Virus record (IMG/VR): IMGVR_UViG_3300037070_000562
Coordinates: 1 to 23,185 of that record
From: a virus
Reading direction: 5' to 3' (one strand)
DNA length: 23,185 nt
Positions 6,640-13,817 of the stretch are shown here, in pieces. Both the position numbers and the translations under genes were made by a program. Positions within the stretch are counted from its first letter, which is position 1. The number at the start of each line of letters is the position of its first letter. The notes below the pieces were generated by a model. It had not been told where the DNA came from and did no database searches. It was given only the letters and a program-made list of their open reading frames with translations.

Positions 6640-7803
6640 ATGGACCGTCATCAATCAACGGAGGCATTGAACAACGTGGATATGCGGAACATGGCTGAGA
6701 TCGTTGCCAGTGCCGTCAAGGAGTACGTGGCGCTCGCCGTTGCGGAGCTCTCCGGGCGCGTCGGGCAGATCGAGAAAGCACCGCCACCGGTCGAAGCCGC
6801 GGTGATCAAGGCGCTGATCGAGGCGGAAGTGCAGGAGACGACCTCGGAGATGCGTGGGCAGTGGGACGCACAATTGAATACCGCAATCGCGGCACTGCCC
6901 CCGCCGACGGATCTCGCGCCGCTCGCTGAAACGGTGGCGCACATCGAGCAAAGACTGAGCGAGGCCACCACGCTGCAGATCGCGGACATACCAGAAGACC
7001 TGAAGGCACGGGTGAAGATCGATTACCTGAATCTGCAGAACCTTCACGAGCGTGTGATGACCATGGAGGCAAAGCCGATGCCGGTCGAGGGACCGCCCGG
7101 CGAGCGCGGACTGCAGGGGGAGCGGGGTGAGAAGGGCGAACCGGGGGATGCTGGTCCGCCCGGCGAAGTCGGTCCTGCGGGCGAGAGCGGGGCTCCCGGC
7201 GAGCGCGGTGAGAAGGGTGCCGACGGTCTGCCGGGTGTGCCGGGTGAGCGGGGTCCGGACGGCCAAGACGGTCGGGATGCGGTCGCCCTTGAGATCCTCG
7301 ACGGGGTCGACGAGACCCGCCGCTATCCACGGGGCACGGTGGTGACCTTCCGCGGCGGGCTGATTCGGGCGTTCCGACGCAGCGATCCGCTCGCCCCCGG
7401 CGTGGAACTCGAGCGGGCCGGCTGGCATGTAATCCTGAACGGCATTGCCGAGATGGCCTCCGAAGTACAGAACGAGCGCGAGTTCGTCCAGCGCACCGTG
7501 TTTACCAACGGCGCGGTGAACGAGGTCCGCACCCGCATGGCGATCCCGCTCTATCGAGGCATCTGGAAAAAGGGCGTGGACTATCACGCTGGCGACAGCG
7601 TCACCTACGGCGGCTCCAGCTTCATTGCGCAGCGCGACACGGTCGATGAGGAACCAGAGGCCAGCGATGCCTGGCGGCTCGCCGTCAAGCGCGGGCGCGA
7701 TGGCAAGAATGGCAAGGACGGCAACAAGGGCGAGCCGGGCGTGCAAGGCGAGCGCGGCCGAGACCTCACACAACGCGACTACACGACAGGACGGCGATTC
7801 TGA
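6640..7803 (+). CDS. Collagen-like virion protein with carbohydrate-binding-like module
   Basis: 387 residues. The N-terminal 145 residues are helical and probably form a trimeric coiled coil. Then come 21 uninterrupted Gly-X-Y triplets at 151-213, rich in GER, GEK and GEP, and a folded region to about 300. [18 protein letters not shown]...GSSFIAQ...W block at about 305-347 resembles chitin-binding type 5/12 modules of phage proteins. Eight more triplets lie at 352-375. Collagen-like stretches in phages form rigid trimeric rods in fibres. The position between portal and connector suggests a head or neck fibre rather than a tail fibre. The start is uncertain: ATG 6640 has a weak leader, while ACGGAGG at 6658-6664 favours in-frame GTG 6676. 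Confidence 0.85.
   Translation: MDRHQSTEALNNVDMRNMAEIVASAVKEYVALAVAELSGRVGQIEKAPPPVEAAVIKALIEAEVQETTSEMRGQWDAQLNTAIAALPPPTDLAPLAETVAHIEQRLSEATTLQIADIPEDLKARVKIDYLNLQNLHERVMTMEAKPMPVEGPPGERGLQGERGEKGEPGDAGPPGEVGPAGESGAPGERGEKGADGLPGVPGERGPDGQDGRDAVALEILDGVDETRRYPRGTVVTFRGGLIRAFRRSDPLAPGVELERAGWHVILNGIAEMASEVQNEREFVQRTVFTNGAVNEVRTRMAIPLYRGIWKKGVDYHAGDSVTYGGSSFIAQRDTVDEEPEASDAWRLAVKRGRDGKNGKDGNKGEPGVQGERGRDLTQRDYTTGRRF
7090..7278 (+). repeat. Collagen-like Gly-X-Y repeat, 21 triplets
   Basis: Codes for 21 consecutive Gly-X-Y triplets. Charged GER/GEK triplets are common; they are known to stabilise bacterial collagens that lack hydroxyproline. Confidence 0.92.
7693..7764 (+). repeat. Second collagen-like Gly-X-Y repeat, 8 triplets
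   Basis: Codes for [24 protein letters not shown] near the C-terminus, separated from the first block by a folded region of about 140 residues. Confidence 0.88.
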
Positions 7804-8147
7804 TGGTCATGCTAGTCAGTCTGGATCAGGCGAAGTTGAGCCTGCGTCTCGATCACGATGCCGACAACGAGCGGGTCGAGGAAGAGATTCACGATGCCTC
7901 TGCGATCGTGCTCACGCACCTGAAGGACCGCGCGTTGCTGCTGGTCGACACCTCCGGTGAAATCCTCTCCGATTCCACCGGCACCATCGAGATTCCGCGC
8001 GACATCCAGCGCGCCACACTCGCGATGGTGAAGATCCTGCATGAGAGCAATGCGGGCGACGGGCAGCGGATGGGCTGGAACGAAGGGTTCCTGCCGGATG
8101 AAGTGCGCGCGTTGCTGTTTCCGCACCGGATGCCAACCGTCGCATGA
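7803..8147 (+). CDS. Head-tail connector protein (gp6-like)
   Basis: 114 residues. The mostly helical protein starts [19 protein letters not shown] and has the D..L...I..A...V pattern (NERVEEEIHDASAIVLTHL), then PRDIQRATLAMVKILHE. This is the usual shape of the gp6-like adaptor that binds below the portal and begins the neck. A short C-terminal LPDEVRALLFPHR tail ends it, as in homologues where the last residues fix the LL..YR motif. The start overlaps the collagen-like gene by one base (TGATG). A second in-frame ATG lies two codons in. Confidence comes from both pattern and position. Confidence 0.85.
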   Translation: MVMLVSLDQAKLSLRLDHDADNERVEEEIHDASAIVLTHLKDRALLLVDTSGEILSDSTGTIEIPRDIQRATLAMVKILHESNAGDGQRMGWNEGFLPDEVRALLFPHRMPTVA

Positions 8148-8512
8148 ACACCGCCAATATGGGCACGGGCGATCTCAACCGGGTGGTTGACATCGAAGAG
8201 AAGACGCTCGTGCAGAACACGATCACGGGAGCCAAGACTCCCACTTGGAGCGTATTGTGGAGCGACGTCCCGGCCAACATCGATTTTCGCACTGGAAAGG
8301 AGTACATCGCCGCACAGGCAGTCCAGTCCGAAATAACCTGCTTCATCACCATCCGCTACCGGGACGGATTACGGCCCGCACACCGCATCGTGCAAAAGGC
8401 AACGGAGCGGCGCAGCCGAAAAGTGTTCAATATCCGCGGCATCATCCCCGACTCCAAAAGCGGCCTCGAGTGGCTGACGATGCCGTGCTCCGAGGGCGTA
8501 GATCAGGGGTAA
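8144..8512 (+). CDS. Phage head-tail joining protein (head closure)
   Basis: 122 residues in the Phage_H_T_join/SPP1 gp16-like family. It forms the ring that closes the filled head and accepts the tail. Visible markers are LNRVVDIEEKTLVQN, W..LWSDVPANIDFRTGKEYIAA, the central I.IRYRDGLRPAHRI, and the C-terminal FNIRGIIPDSKSGLEWL, all typical of this beta-rich family. It starts by ATGA overlap with the connector gene. Its 3' end overlaps the most likely start of the next, unrelated gene by 28 bases. That junction marks the left edge of the five-gene insertion. Confidence 0.9.
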   Translation: MNTANMGTGDLNRVVDIEEKTLVQNTITGAKTPTWSVLWSDVPANIDFRTGKEYIAAQAVQSEITCFITIRYRDGLRPAHRIVQKATERRSRKVFNIRGIIPDSKSGLEWLTMPCSEGVDQG

Positions 8513-9147
8513 GCGCCACCGTCGCGCCGGAGTGGCGTGGCGAGACGGTGGCGATTCTCGCGGCGGGTCCCTCGCTTACCCGCGAGCAGGCAGAGCAGGT
8601 GCGCGGTCGCTGCCGGGTGATCGCGGTCAACAACACCGCGATCGACACGGAGGTAGACGGTGTCCTGCAACTGGCTTTTGCACCGTGGGCAGACGTGCTA
8701 TACGCGGCCGATGCGAAGTGGTGGCACTGCTACAAGGATCGTGCGCTGGCATTCGCAGGGCTCAAGTACACGATCTCGGCGATTCCGTTTCCTGAAGTAC
8801 TTCGGTTGCAGCGTTCGCACCAGAGAGCCTTCGATGAGCGCCCGACGCACCTCTGCGGATCGAACAGCGGCTACCACGCGCTGCACCTGGCGGTGCATTT
8901 CGGGGCGGCGCGCGTTCTGCTGCTCGGCTTCGATATGAAGAATGGCATCAACGGTCGGCGCCACTACTTCGGCAATCACCCAAAGCGATTGAATGCCCGG
9001 CCGGCGTTTCCGACGTGGATCAACCAGTTTGCGAAGCTCGCGCCGGAACTCGCCAAGCGGCGCATCGAGGTTGTGAACTGCAGCCCGAGCACGGCATTGT
9101 TTGCGTTCCGGCGGGCAAGTCTGACGACGGTACTAAATGCCCAATGA
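8485..9147 (+). CDS. DUF115/MptE-like protein, possible glycosyltransferase fold
   Basis: 220 residues from GTG 8485. It has a Rossmann-like layout: VAILAAGPSLT at 22-32 (GPS loop), VIAVNNTAI, ADVLYAADAKWW at 69-80, GSNSGYHALHLAV at 125-137, and ARVLLLGFDM at 142-151, then HYFGNHP. These are the marks of the DUF115/6-hydroxymethylpterin pyrophosphokinase MptE-like group, which shares its pattern with GT42 sialyltransferases (GPS near the start, SG..A..A...G...I.L.G.D later). Phage members are often annotated with no function. The start is unsettled: GTG 8485 has a poor ribosome binding site and overlaps the upstream gene, but the PEWRGETV lead-in argues against starting later. The substrate is unknown. 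Confidence 0.75.
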   Translation: MLRGRRSGVSATVAPEWRGETVAILAAGPSLTREQAEQVRGRCRVIAVNNTAIDTEVDGVLQLAFAPWADVLYAADAKWWHCYKDRALAFAGLKYTISAIPFPEVLRLQRSHQRAFDERPTHLCGSNSGYHALHLAVHFGAARVLLLGFDMKNGINGRRHYFGNHPKRLNARPAFPTWINQFAKLAPELAKRRIEVVNCSPSTALFAFRRASLTTVLNAQ

Positions 9148-9736
9148 CTTAGGACAGCGCGCCTCGCTCGCCTACCGCAACGCACGGGCTGAGATCGAGG
9201 CAGGGCAAGTGCCAGATAAGTATCGGCGTCTGCTGCCGTACATTCAGGGCCAGCGGGTGCTAGAGATCGGTGCGGCGGAAGGCGTGCTCGGACTGCTGCT
9301 GTCACGCGAGGGCCAAGTCGAGCGAGTGACGGCGCTCGAGCTGCGCGAAGACCGGCACCGGGAGGGTCAGCGCCTGCAGCGGGTCTGGGCGGAGCGCGGC
9401 TTCGATGTAAGCCGCTGCCTGATGGTACAGGGCGACATCCGCGAGCACCTGCACCTGCTCGAGGTCACCGATACGCTGGTGGCGGTGCGCTCGATCTATT
9501 ATCTGCGCGCGGAAGCACAGTCAGTTATGGAGGTGGCTGCGCGTCGGGTGCGTCGCGTGGTGTTGTGCGGCAACGCTGGCCGGCAAGCCCAGTACCGCTC
9601 GCAGCCGAGCAGTGAGCTCGGTCGGTTCAATTACCTGGCCGCCATCGATGGCATGAAATGGCTGTTGACGGGCGCGGGTTATCAGATCGCCGCGGTGATC
9701 AGTAGTGGCGATCCTATCGTGGTGGGCATCCAATGA
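9137..9736 (+). CDS. Class I SAM-dependent methyltransferase
   Basis: 199 residues. VLEIGAAEGVLGLLL (motif I) at 41-55 and the acidic strand end TALEL (E68) form the S-adenosylmethionine pocket, and VQGDI near 97-101 fits the adenine-contacting loop. VAVRSIYYL at 116-123 is a plausible motif IV region without the NPPY of amino-DNA methyltransferases, so DNA is not an obvious substrate. It resembles small-molecule or sugar methyltransferases more, but I cannot name the target. It starts 11 bases inside the upstream gene and is followed by an ATGA overlap, so all five genes of this cassette look co-translated. Confidence 0.8.
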   Translation: MPNDLGQRASLAYRNARAEIEAGQVPDKYRRLLPYIQGQRVLEIGAAEGVLGLLLSREGQVERVTALELREDRHREGQRLQRVWAERGFDVSRCLMVQGDIREHLHLLEVTDTLVAVRSIYYLRAEAQSVMEVAARRVRRVVLCGNAGRQAQYRSQPSSELGRFNYLAAIDGMKWLLTGAGYQIAAVISSGDPIVVGIQ

Positions 9737-11097
9737 CGGTCGTCTTGCGAGTCTCGCCGCAGGACGTGACGCACAAGCTCTCGTGCGATCTCTTTGAGAC
9801 CGAGGCGGCGGAGTGGGGCGATAAGACCTACATGCCGATCGAGCAGACGATCAAGCACCGCTCGATCGTCGCTCGTTACGTCGAGGGGCGCGCGTGGGAG
9901 GAGACGGAACTGTTCACCAACATCTACACGCGCCGCTTCGCGGCCGGCGAGCATGTGCGCGGCTGCTCGACGATGGCGGGATTGCTGCAGCAGTACCGCA
10001 CACGGGTCGATCACATGTACGCCGACATGCAGAAGCACGGGTATCGCGACGACGCCGATGACCTGATCCCGGTGGTGATCGCACCCGACGGGACGCTCAC
10101 GCTTGGCAACCAGGGCAACCACCGGCTCGCCATTGCCAAGGTGCTCAACATCCCGAAAATCGCCGTCAGGGTGTGCGGCCGACTCGACTCAATCCGCTGC
10201 CCGGTGGAACCGGCGACGTTCCAACCGGTGCTGCACGACGGAGCACGGGAGATCCCGGCGATGACCACGCCGGCCGAGCGGGTGGCGTACTACGAACTGG
10301 CGAAAGCGCAGGCGGCGCTCGGCGCGGTCGTCGAACTCGGCACTTGGCTCGGGGCGGCGACGGTGTTCATGGCGGCCGGTGTGCGTGATGCGGACACTCG
10401 CCGCCCAATGCACTCCTACGACCGCTTCAAGTGGAAGCCGATCCATGAGTACAAGGCGGGGCATCCGCTGCGCTGCTCGATGATCGAGCAGGTGAAGCGC
10501 AACTTGGGTCCGCTCGCCGCGCTGGTGCAGCTGCACAAGATCGAGATCACCGACGCGAAGTGGCTGGGCGGGCCGATCGGGCTGCTGGTGGCGGACGGAC
10601 CGAAGCACGCGGGAGACGTGGTGCGCACGCTCGGGATCTTCGGACCCGAGCTTGTCGTCGGCAGTTGTACGGCGTGGCAGGATTTTGCGTACTTCCCGGC
10701 TTACGAGCTGCCGGTGTGCTTTGAGCGACTCGAGCAGGCGGGCGTGGTGTCATTTGTGCGCGGCGTGTTTCCCGGCACCACTGCTGTGTTGCGCATTGAG
10801 AAACACATCAGTCGCAAGCTCGCACACTCCATCAAGGTGAGTGACATCAAGACGACCGAGATCCTGCCGATCTGGGAAAAGTGGAGCGCGCGGCTGCCCG
10901 AGGAGATGCGCCCGCGGTTCATGTGTGGAGCGGCGCTCTTTCTGCACGACCGTGGCGAGCAGGCGCAGGCGGCCGCACTCTTCAAGGCGCTGCTCGCGGA
11001 GTACACCGAGGACATCGCATCGAAGTGGGAATACTTCAAGAACAAGAAACCGGAGATGCTGCGGCGCTATCCGGCCATCGCGGCCGAATTGTCATGA
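9733..11097 (+). CDS. ParB-like domain fused to TylF-like methyltransferase
   Basis: 454 residues. The N-terminal part (about 50-150) runs WEETELFTN..., then IPVVIAPDGTLTLGNQGNHRLAIAKVLNIPKIAVRV, with GNQGNHRLAIA at 125-135 matching the G.HR.AIA core of ParB/sulfiredoxin-like folds. From about 180 a class I methyltransferase follows: VVELGTWLGAATVFMAAG at 199-216, SYDRFKW with D230, and LLVADGPKHAGDV at 284-296, close to the TylF/CmcI and Methyltransf_24 sugar-methyltransferase pattern. The last 80 residues are helical, ending in a possible TPR-like pair (AALFLHDRGEQAQAAALFKAL). ParB-like domains of this WE...lf type also occur in surface-polysaccharide clusters, which fits a glycan role better than plasmid partition. 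It starts by ATGA overlap. Confidence 0.72.
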   Translation: MTVVLRVSPQDVTHKLSCDLFETEAAEWGDKTYMPIEQTIKHRSIVARYVEGRAWEETELFTNIYTRRFAAGEHVRGCSTMAGLLQQYRTRVDHMYADMQKHGYRDDADDLIPVVIAPDGTLTLGNQGNHRLAIAKVLNIPKIAVRVCGRLDSIRCPVEPATFQPVLHDGAREIPAMTTPAERVAYYELAKAQAALGAVVELGTWLGAATVFMAAGVRDADTRRPMHSYDRFKWKPIHEYKAGHPLRCSMIEQVKRNLGPLAALVQLHKIEITDAKWLGGPIGLLVADGPKHAGDVVRTLGIFGPELVVGSCTAWQDFAYFPAYELPVCFERLEQAGVVSFVRGVFPGTTAVLRIEKHISRKLAHSIKVSDIKTTEILPIWEKWSARLPEEMRPRFMCGAALFLHDRGEQAQAAALFKALLAEYTEDIASKWEYFKNKKPEMLRRYPAIAAELS

Positions 11098-11834
11098 TGC
11101 TCACCCCGGAGGAACTGGCCGAGCTGCCGCCGAAGGCGAGGCGTGACTTGGAGATCGTCGATCTCTATCTCGAGCACGACTACCTCACCGCGTATGCGCT
11201 GCACACCGCGCAACGGATTGTGCATGAAGGGTACGAGGCCGCGGCAGGGGCGGATGCGAGCCGTGACAACTGGGACAGCCACGGCAACCTGCAGCGGGAT
11301 TTCCTGCTCAACATGGGGCTGCAGCCGCACCACCGGCTGCTCGAGGTCGGCTGTGGGGCGGGACGGCTTGCACGCAAGATCGTGCCGTACCTCGGACGCG
11401 GGCAGTATCACGGCGTCGACCTTTCGGAGGCGGCTGTTGAATCAGCCATTGAATTGTCGGTCAGCGAAGGCTGGAGTCACCACGATCCGCAGTTCTATGT
11501 CGGGCAGGTCGCGGATCTCCGGGCCGGCTCTTTCCAATTCGCTTGGGCGCACTCGGTTACCACGCATTTACCACCGACACTGATCACAAATCTCTTTTCC
11601 CAGGTGGCAGCCGCGATGGTCGGCAATGGGGTCTTCTACTGGACGTACCTGCCCGCGGAGCGTGACGAGCGATACGGGCTGACGCAGTTCCGTACCACGG
11701 TGGCGACGCTGCGCAGGTGCGCCGAGGATGCGGGGCTCACCTTTGACGAGGTGCCCGACTGGGTGCGGCTTGCTGGCTACAAGCCCGGTCGCTGGAGCTA
11801 CGGGCAAAGCATTGCGGTGAGCCGGCGTGCATAA
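11094..11834 (+). CDS. Class I SAM-dependent methyltransferase
   Basis: 246 residues from ATG 11094 (a second ATG follows directly). Motif I is LLEVGCGAGRLARKI at 82-96 and the ribose-binding acid lies in YHGVDLS (D109). A conserved FAWAHSVTTHLP at 149-160 fits the motif IV region of Methyltransf_11/25 types, followed by NGVFYWTYLP. The N-terminal 60 residues are helical and may cap the active site. No DNA-methyltransferase NPPY/DPPY motif is present, so a small molecule or sugar is the more likely acceptor. The start overlaps the ParB-methyltransferase stop by four bases, and its 3' end overlaps the glycosyltransferase by eight. Confidence 0.85.
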   Translation: MMLTPEELAELPPKARRDLEIVDLYLEHDYLTAYALHTAQRIVHEGYEAAAGADASRDNWDSHGNLQRDFLLNMGLQPHHRLLEVGCGAGRLARKIVPYLGRGQYHGVDLSEAAVESAIELSVSEGWSHHDPQFYVGQVADLRAGSFQFAWAHSVTTHLPPTLITNLFSQVAAAMVGNGVFYWTYLPAERDERYGLTQFRTTVATLRRCAEDAGLTFDEVPDWVRLAGYKPGRWSYGQSIAVSRRA

Positions 11835-12573
11835 GCTGACGGTCGCGTGCTGGAAGTGGCGTTCTGCGCCCGGCTATCGCTCGACCTTCACCGCGCAGCA
11901 TGTCAACACGCTGCGCAGCATGGTGGCGCGGCATTACGCGAAGCCGCACGATTTTGTCTGTATCACGGATGATCCGGCCGGCATCGACGGGGATGTCCGG
12001 ATCGTTCCAATCTGGGACGACCACAAGAATCTCCGCGGGCCGAATGGGGTCAACTGCTATCGTCGTTTGAAGGCGTTCTCGGTGGAAGCAGCGGATCTCA
12101 TCGGCCCACGGTTCGTCTCACTGGATCTGGATGCGGTCGTCACGGACGATCTGACACCACTGTGGGACCGGCCGGAAGAGTTCGTCATCTGGGGCGATAC
12201 CGCGCGCGGCACGCCGTACAACGGCAGCATGTTCCTGCTGACCGCAGGCACGCGCACGCGCGTCTGGGAGACGTTCGATCCGCAGAAGTCGCCGGCCGCC
12301 GCCAAAGCGCGCGGCTACATCGGCAGCGACCAAGCGTGGATCGGCGCGTGTCTCGGTCCGCACGAGCGCAAGTGGTCGATACTCGACGGCGTGTATTCGT
12401 ACCGGGTACACATTGCGCAGGAACTGAGGAACTCACGCTTTGAGCGACCGCCGCCGGGTCGTCCGCACATCCTGCCCGGCAACGCGCGCATTGTCCTCTT
12501 TCATGGCCGGCACGACCCGTGGCATCCGCAAGTCCAGAAATTGAATCCGTGGATTACGGACCATTGGAGATAA
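11827..12573 (+). CDS. Glycosyltransferase-like protein (GT-A type, DxD motif)
   Basis: 248 residues starting at GTG 11827. VACWKW and FVCITDD at the N-terminus, FVSLDLDAVVTDDL with the DLD metal/nucleotide motif at 100-102, YNGSMFLL at 131-138, IGSDQAW at 165-171 and a late VLFHGRHDPW at 223-232 follow the order seen in GT8-like transferases (donor pocket, DxD, acceptor loop, final metal-binding His). It should move a sugar from a nucleotide donor, but donor and acceptor cannot be read from sequence. It closes the five-gene cassette; the next gene returns to tail morphogenesis six bases later. Confidence 0.85.
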   Translation: MHKLTVACWKWRSAPGYRSTFTAQHVNTLRSMVARHYAKPHDFVCITDDPAGIDGDVRIVPIWDDHKNLRGPNGVNCYRRLKAFSVEAADLIGPRFVSLDLDAVVTDDLTPLWDRPEEFVIWGDTARGTPYNGSMFLLTAGTRTRVWETFDPQKSPAAAKARGYIGSDQAWIGACLGPHERKWSILDGVYSYRVHIAQELRNSRFERPPPGRPHILPGNARIVLFHGRHDPWHPQVQKLNPWITDHWR

Positions 12574-12579
12574 GCACTA

Positions 12580-13140
12580 ATGGCTAAGGTTTCCTTTGAG
12601 GTCGAGATGAAGCAGAGCGGATTGCCGCAGCTCATCAATACGCTCAAGGACTTCCCCGACCGTTTCCAGCAGAAGATCGTGCGGCGTGCCGCACGCCGAG
12701 GCATGAACATCGTCCGCGACGCGGCCCGAACGAAAGCGAAAGCGATCGACGATCCGGCCACGCCGAAGCGGAAAATCTTCAAGAACATCGTCACCAACGA
12801 ATCGGCGCGGCGCGGTCGCGCCATTGGCGGCATCGTGATGAAGGTCGGTGTGCGCGGTGGCGCACTCGCCTATCCATTGATGACCCACGGGCGCGGTGCG
12901 CCGTTTCAGCCACGCCGCAAGCCGCGGGCGAGCGCGAAACCGCCGTCGCCGCATCCCGGTGGCGACACCCGCTACTGGCGGCACCAGGAATTCGGCTGGC
13001 GGCATGTGGGCGGAAAGCACGTCGTCGGACGCAAGTTCATGCTGCAGGCACTGATTGAGAACTCGCAAAAGGTTGCCGACAAGATCGTCCAAGAGATCAA
13101 CATCGGGCTCGACACGCTTTTCAAGGGAGGCCCGCCATGA
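12580..13140 (+). CDS. HK97 gp10-like neck/tail protein
   Basis: 186 residues. The pattern MAKVSFEVEM...GLPQLINTLKDFPDRFQQKIVRRAARRGMNIV is typical of the HK97 gp10 family, small neck or tail-completion proteins that work between the head-tail joining protein and the tail terminator. The C-terminal GRKFMLQALIENSQKVADKIV helix fits the family's F..PA....... end. The middle (about 105-130) is a basic Pro-rich loop (PRRKPRASAKPPSPHPGG), which makes it longer than many relatives. GGAG at 12566-12569 gives a 10-base spacer to ATG 12580. It is followed by an ATGA overlap. Confidence 0.86.
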   Translation: MAKVSFEVEMKQSGLPQLINTLKDFPDRFQQKIVRRAARRGMNIVRDAARTKAKAIDDPATPKRKIFKNIVTNESARRGRAIGGIVMKVGVRGGALAYPLMTHGRGAPFQPRRKPRASAKPPSPHPGGDTRYWRHQEFGWRHVGGKHVVGRKFMLQALIENSQKVADKIVQEINIGLDTLFKGGPP

Positions 13141-13526
13141 TTGGCGTACCGCCGATCTACGAACTCTGCGATGTCGACACGGGTGTGCAAGCCGTGCTGG
13201 GCGGTCCTGATGGCCTGCGCGTGTATCCATTCGGGCATGTGCCGCAGGACAACCCGCCCGAGCCGCGACCGTATGCTGTGTGGCGACGGACGTATGGGGC
13301 ACCCGAGAACACGCTTGGCTGCCCGCCCGATATGGATTACGTCGGCATCGAGGTAATCTGTGTCGGCGATCCGGACACCTGCCGGGAGGCGCACGATGCG
13401 ATCATTCTGGCGATCGAAAGTCACTGTCATGTGGTCGGCCTTGATGACGAGGGGCGCGATCCGGACACGGATGATTACTGGTGTTCGTTCACGGCCGACT
13501 GGTTTGTATCGCGCAACGGAACATGA
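13137..13526 (+). CDS. Probable tail terminator/completion protein (DUF3168-like)
   Basis: 129 residues. The sequence starts PPIYELCDVDTGVQAVLG, then RVYPFGHVPQDNPPEPRPYAVWRRT, the usual I...L..d..v..ll......riyp...pq....PyvvY pattern of DUF3168/gp17-like tail completion proteins. A central V.CVGD...C.E...AI..AIE resembles the helix that packs onto the tube end. This ring caps the tail tube and docks it to the head. It lies between the gp10-like and tail tube genes, the standard place, and starts by ATGA overlap. The cysteine count (5) is unusual for the family. Confidence 0.8.
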   Translation: MIGVPPIYELCDVDTGVQAVLGGPDGLRVYPFGHVPQDNPPEPRPYAVWRRTYGAPENTLGCPPDMDYVGIEVICVGDPDTCREAHDAIILAIESHCHVVGLDDEGRDPDTDDYWCSFTADWFVSRNGT

Positions 13527-13699
13527 AACCGTACACCTATCGGTTTCACTTCGCGGTGATACGCGCGCTGCGCGGCGTACTCACGGCATGGGAGAAGTGG
13601 GTGGAAGCGGACCATCTGGCGGGCTTGCCAGAGGGTACGCCTGAAGAGGTGATGAAGCTGCTGACGCCGGAACAGCGTCGACCAGACAAGCCACAATAG
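13523..13699 (+). CDS. Small hypothetical protein
   Basis: 58 residues from ATG 13523, starting by ATGA overlap with the tail terminator gene. The overlap and the absence of a better start upstream make it a likely real gene. The first half (FHFAVIRALRGVLTAWEKWVE) could form an amphipathic helix, and the rest is charged and Pro-rich. I see no motif and do not recognise a family. Position suggests a tail-assembly accessory role. Confidence 0.6.
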   Translation: MKPYTYRFHFAVIRALRGVLTAWEKWVEADHLAGLPEGTPEEVMKLLTPEQRRPDKPQ

Positions 13700-13817
13700 T
13701 TTTTAACACTGCCTCGCTCCGTGCCTCGCGCATCTGCGCCGCGCACACATGGCCTCGCAGGAAACAACCTCTGACTGCTCGTAGGCGGTCTGTTTTCCTT
13801 TTCTGGAGGATTGAGCA
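13700..13817 (+). promoter_or_regulatory. Intergenic leader of tail tube gene with GCCTCGC repeats
   Basis: No gene fits here. GCCTCGC occurs three times (13711-13717, 13723-13729, 13752-13758). GCGCATCTGCGC at 13728-13739 is a short inverted repeat. A hairpin with a T tract and a GGAGG ribosome binding site complete the leader. I see no convincing promoter. Confidence 0.5.
13773..13802 (+). terminator. Weak terminator-like hairpin ahead of tail tube gene
   Basis: GACTGCT (13773-13779) pairs with GGCGGTC (13784-13790) around CGTA. The 7-bp stem has two G-T wobbles and is followed by a broken T tract (TGTTTTCCTTTT). The tail tube GGAGG starts at 13805. It is weaker than the hairpins at 2849 and 4948 but set out the same way. 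Confidence 0.5.

Noticed and set aside
8504-8515. Possible -1 slip at CAG GGG TAA joining the head-tail joining protein to the DUF115-like protein
   Set aside because: The frame and stop position would allow it, but only one codon could re-pair, no stimulator is visible, and GTG 8485 gives a separate start. Left as an open point in the gene entry.
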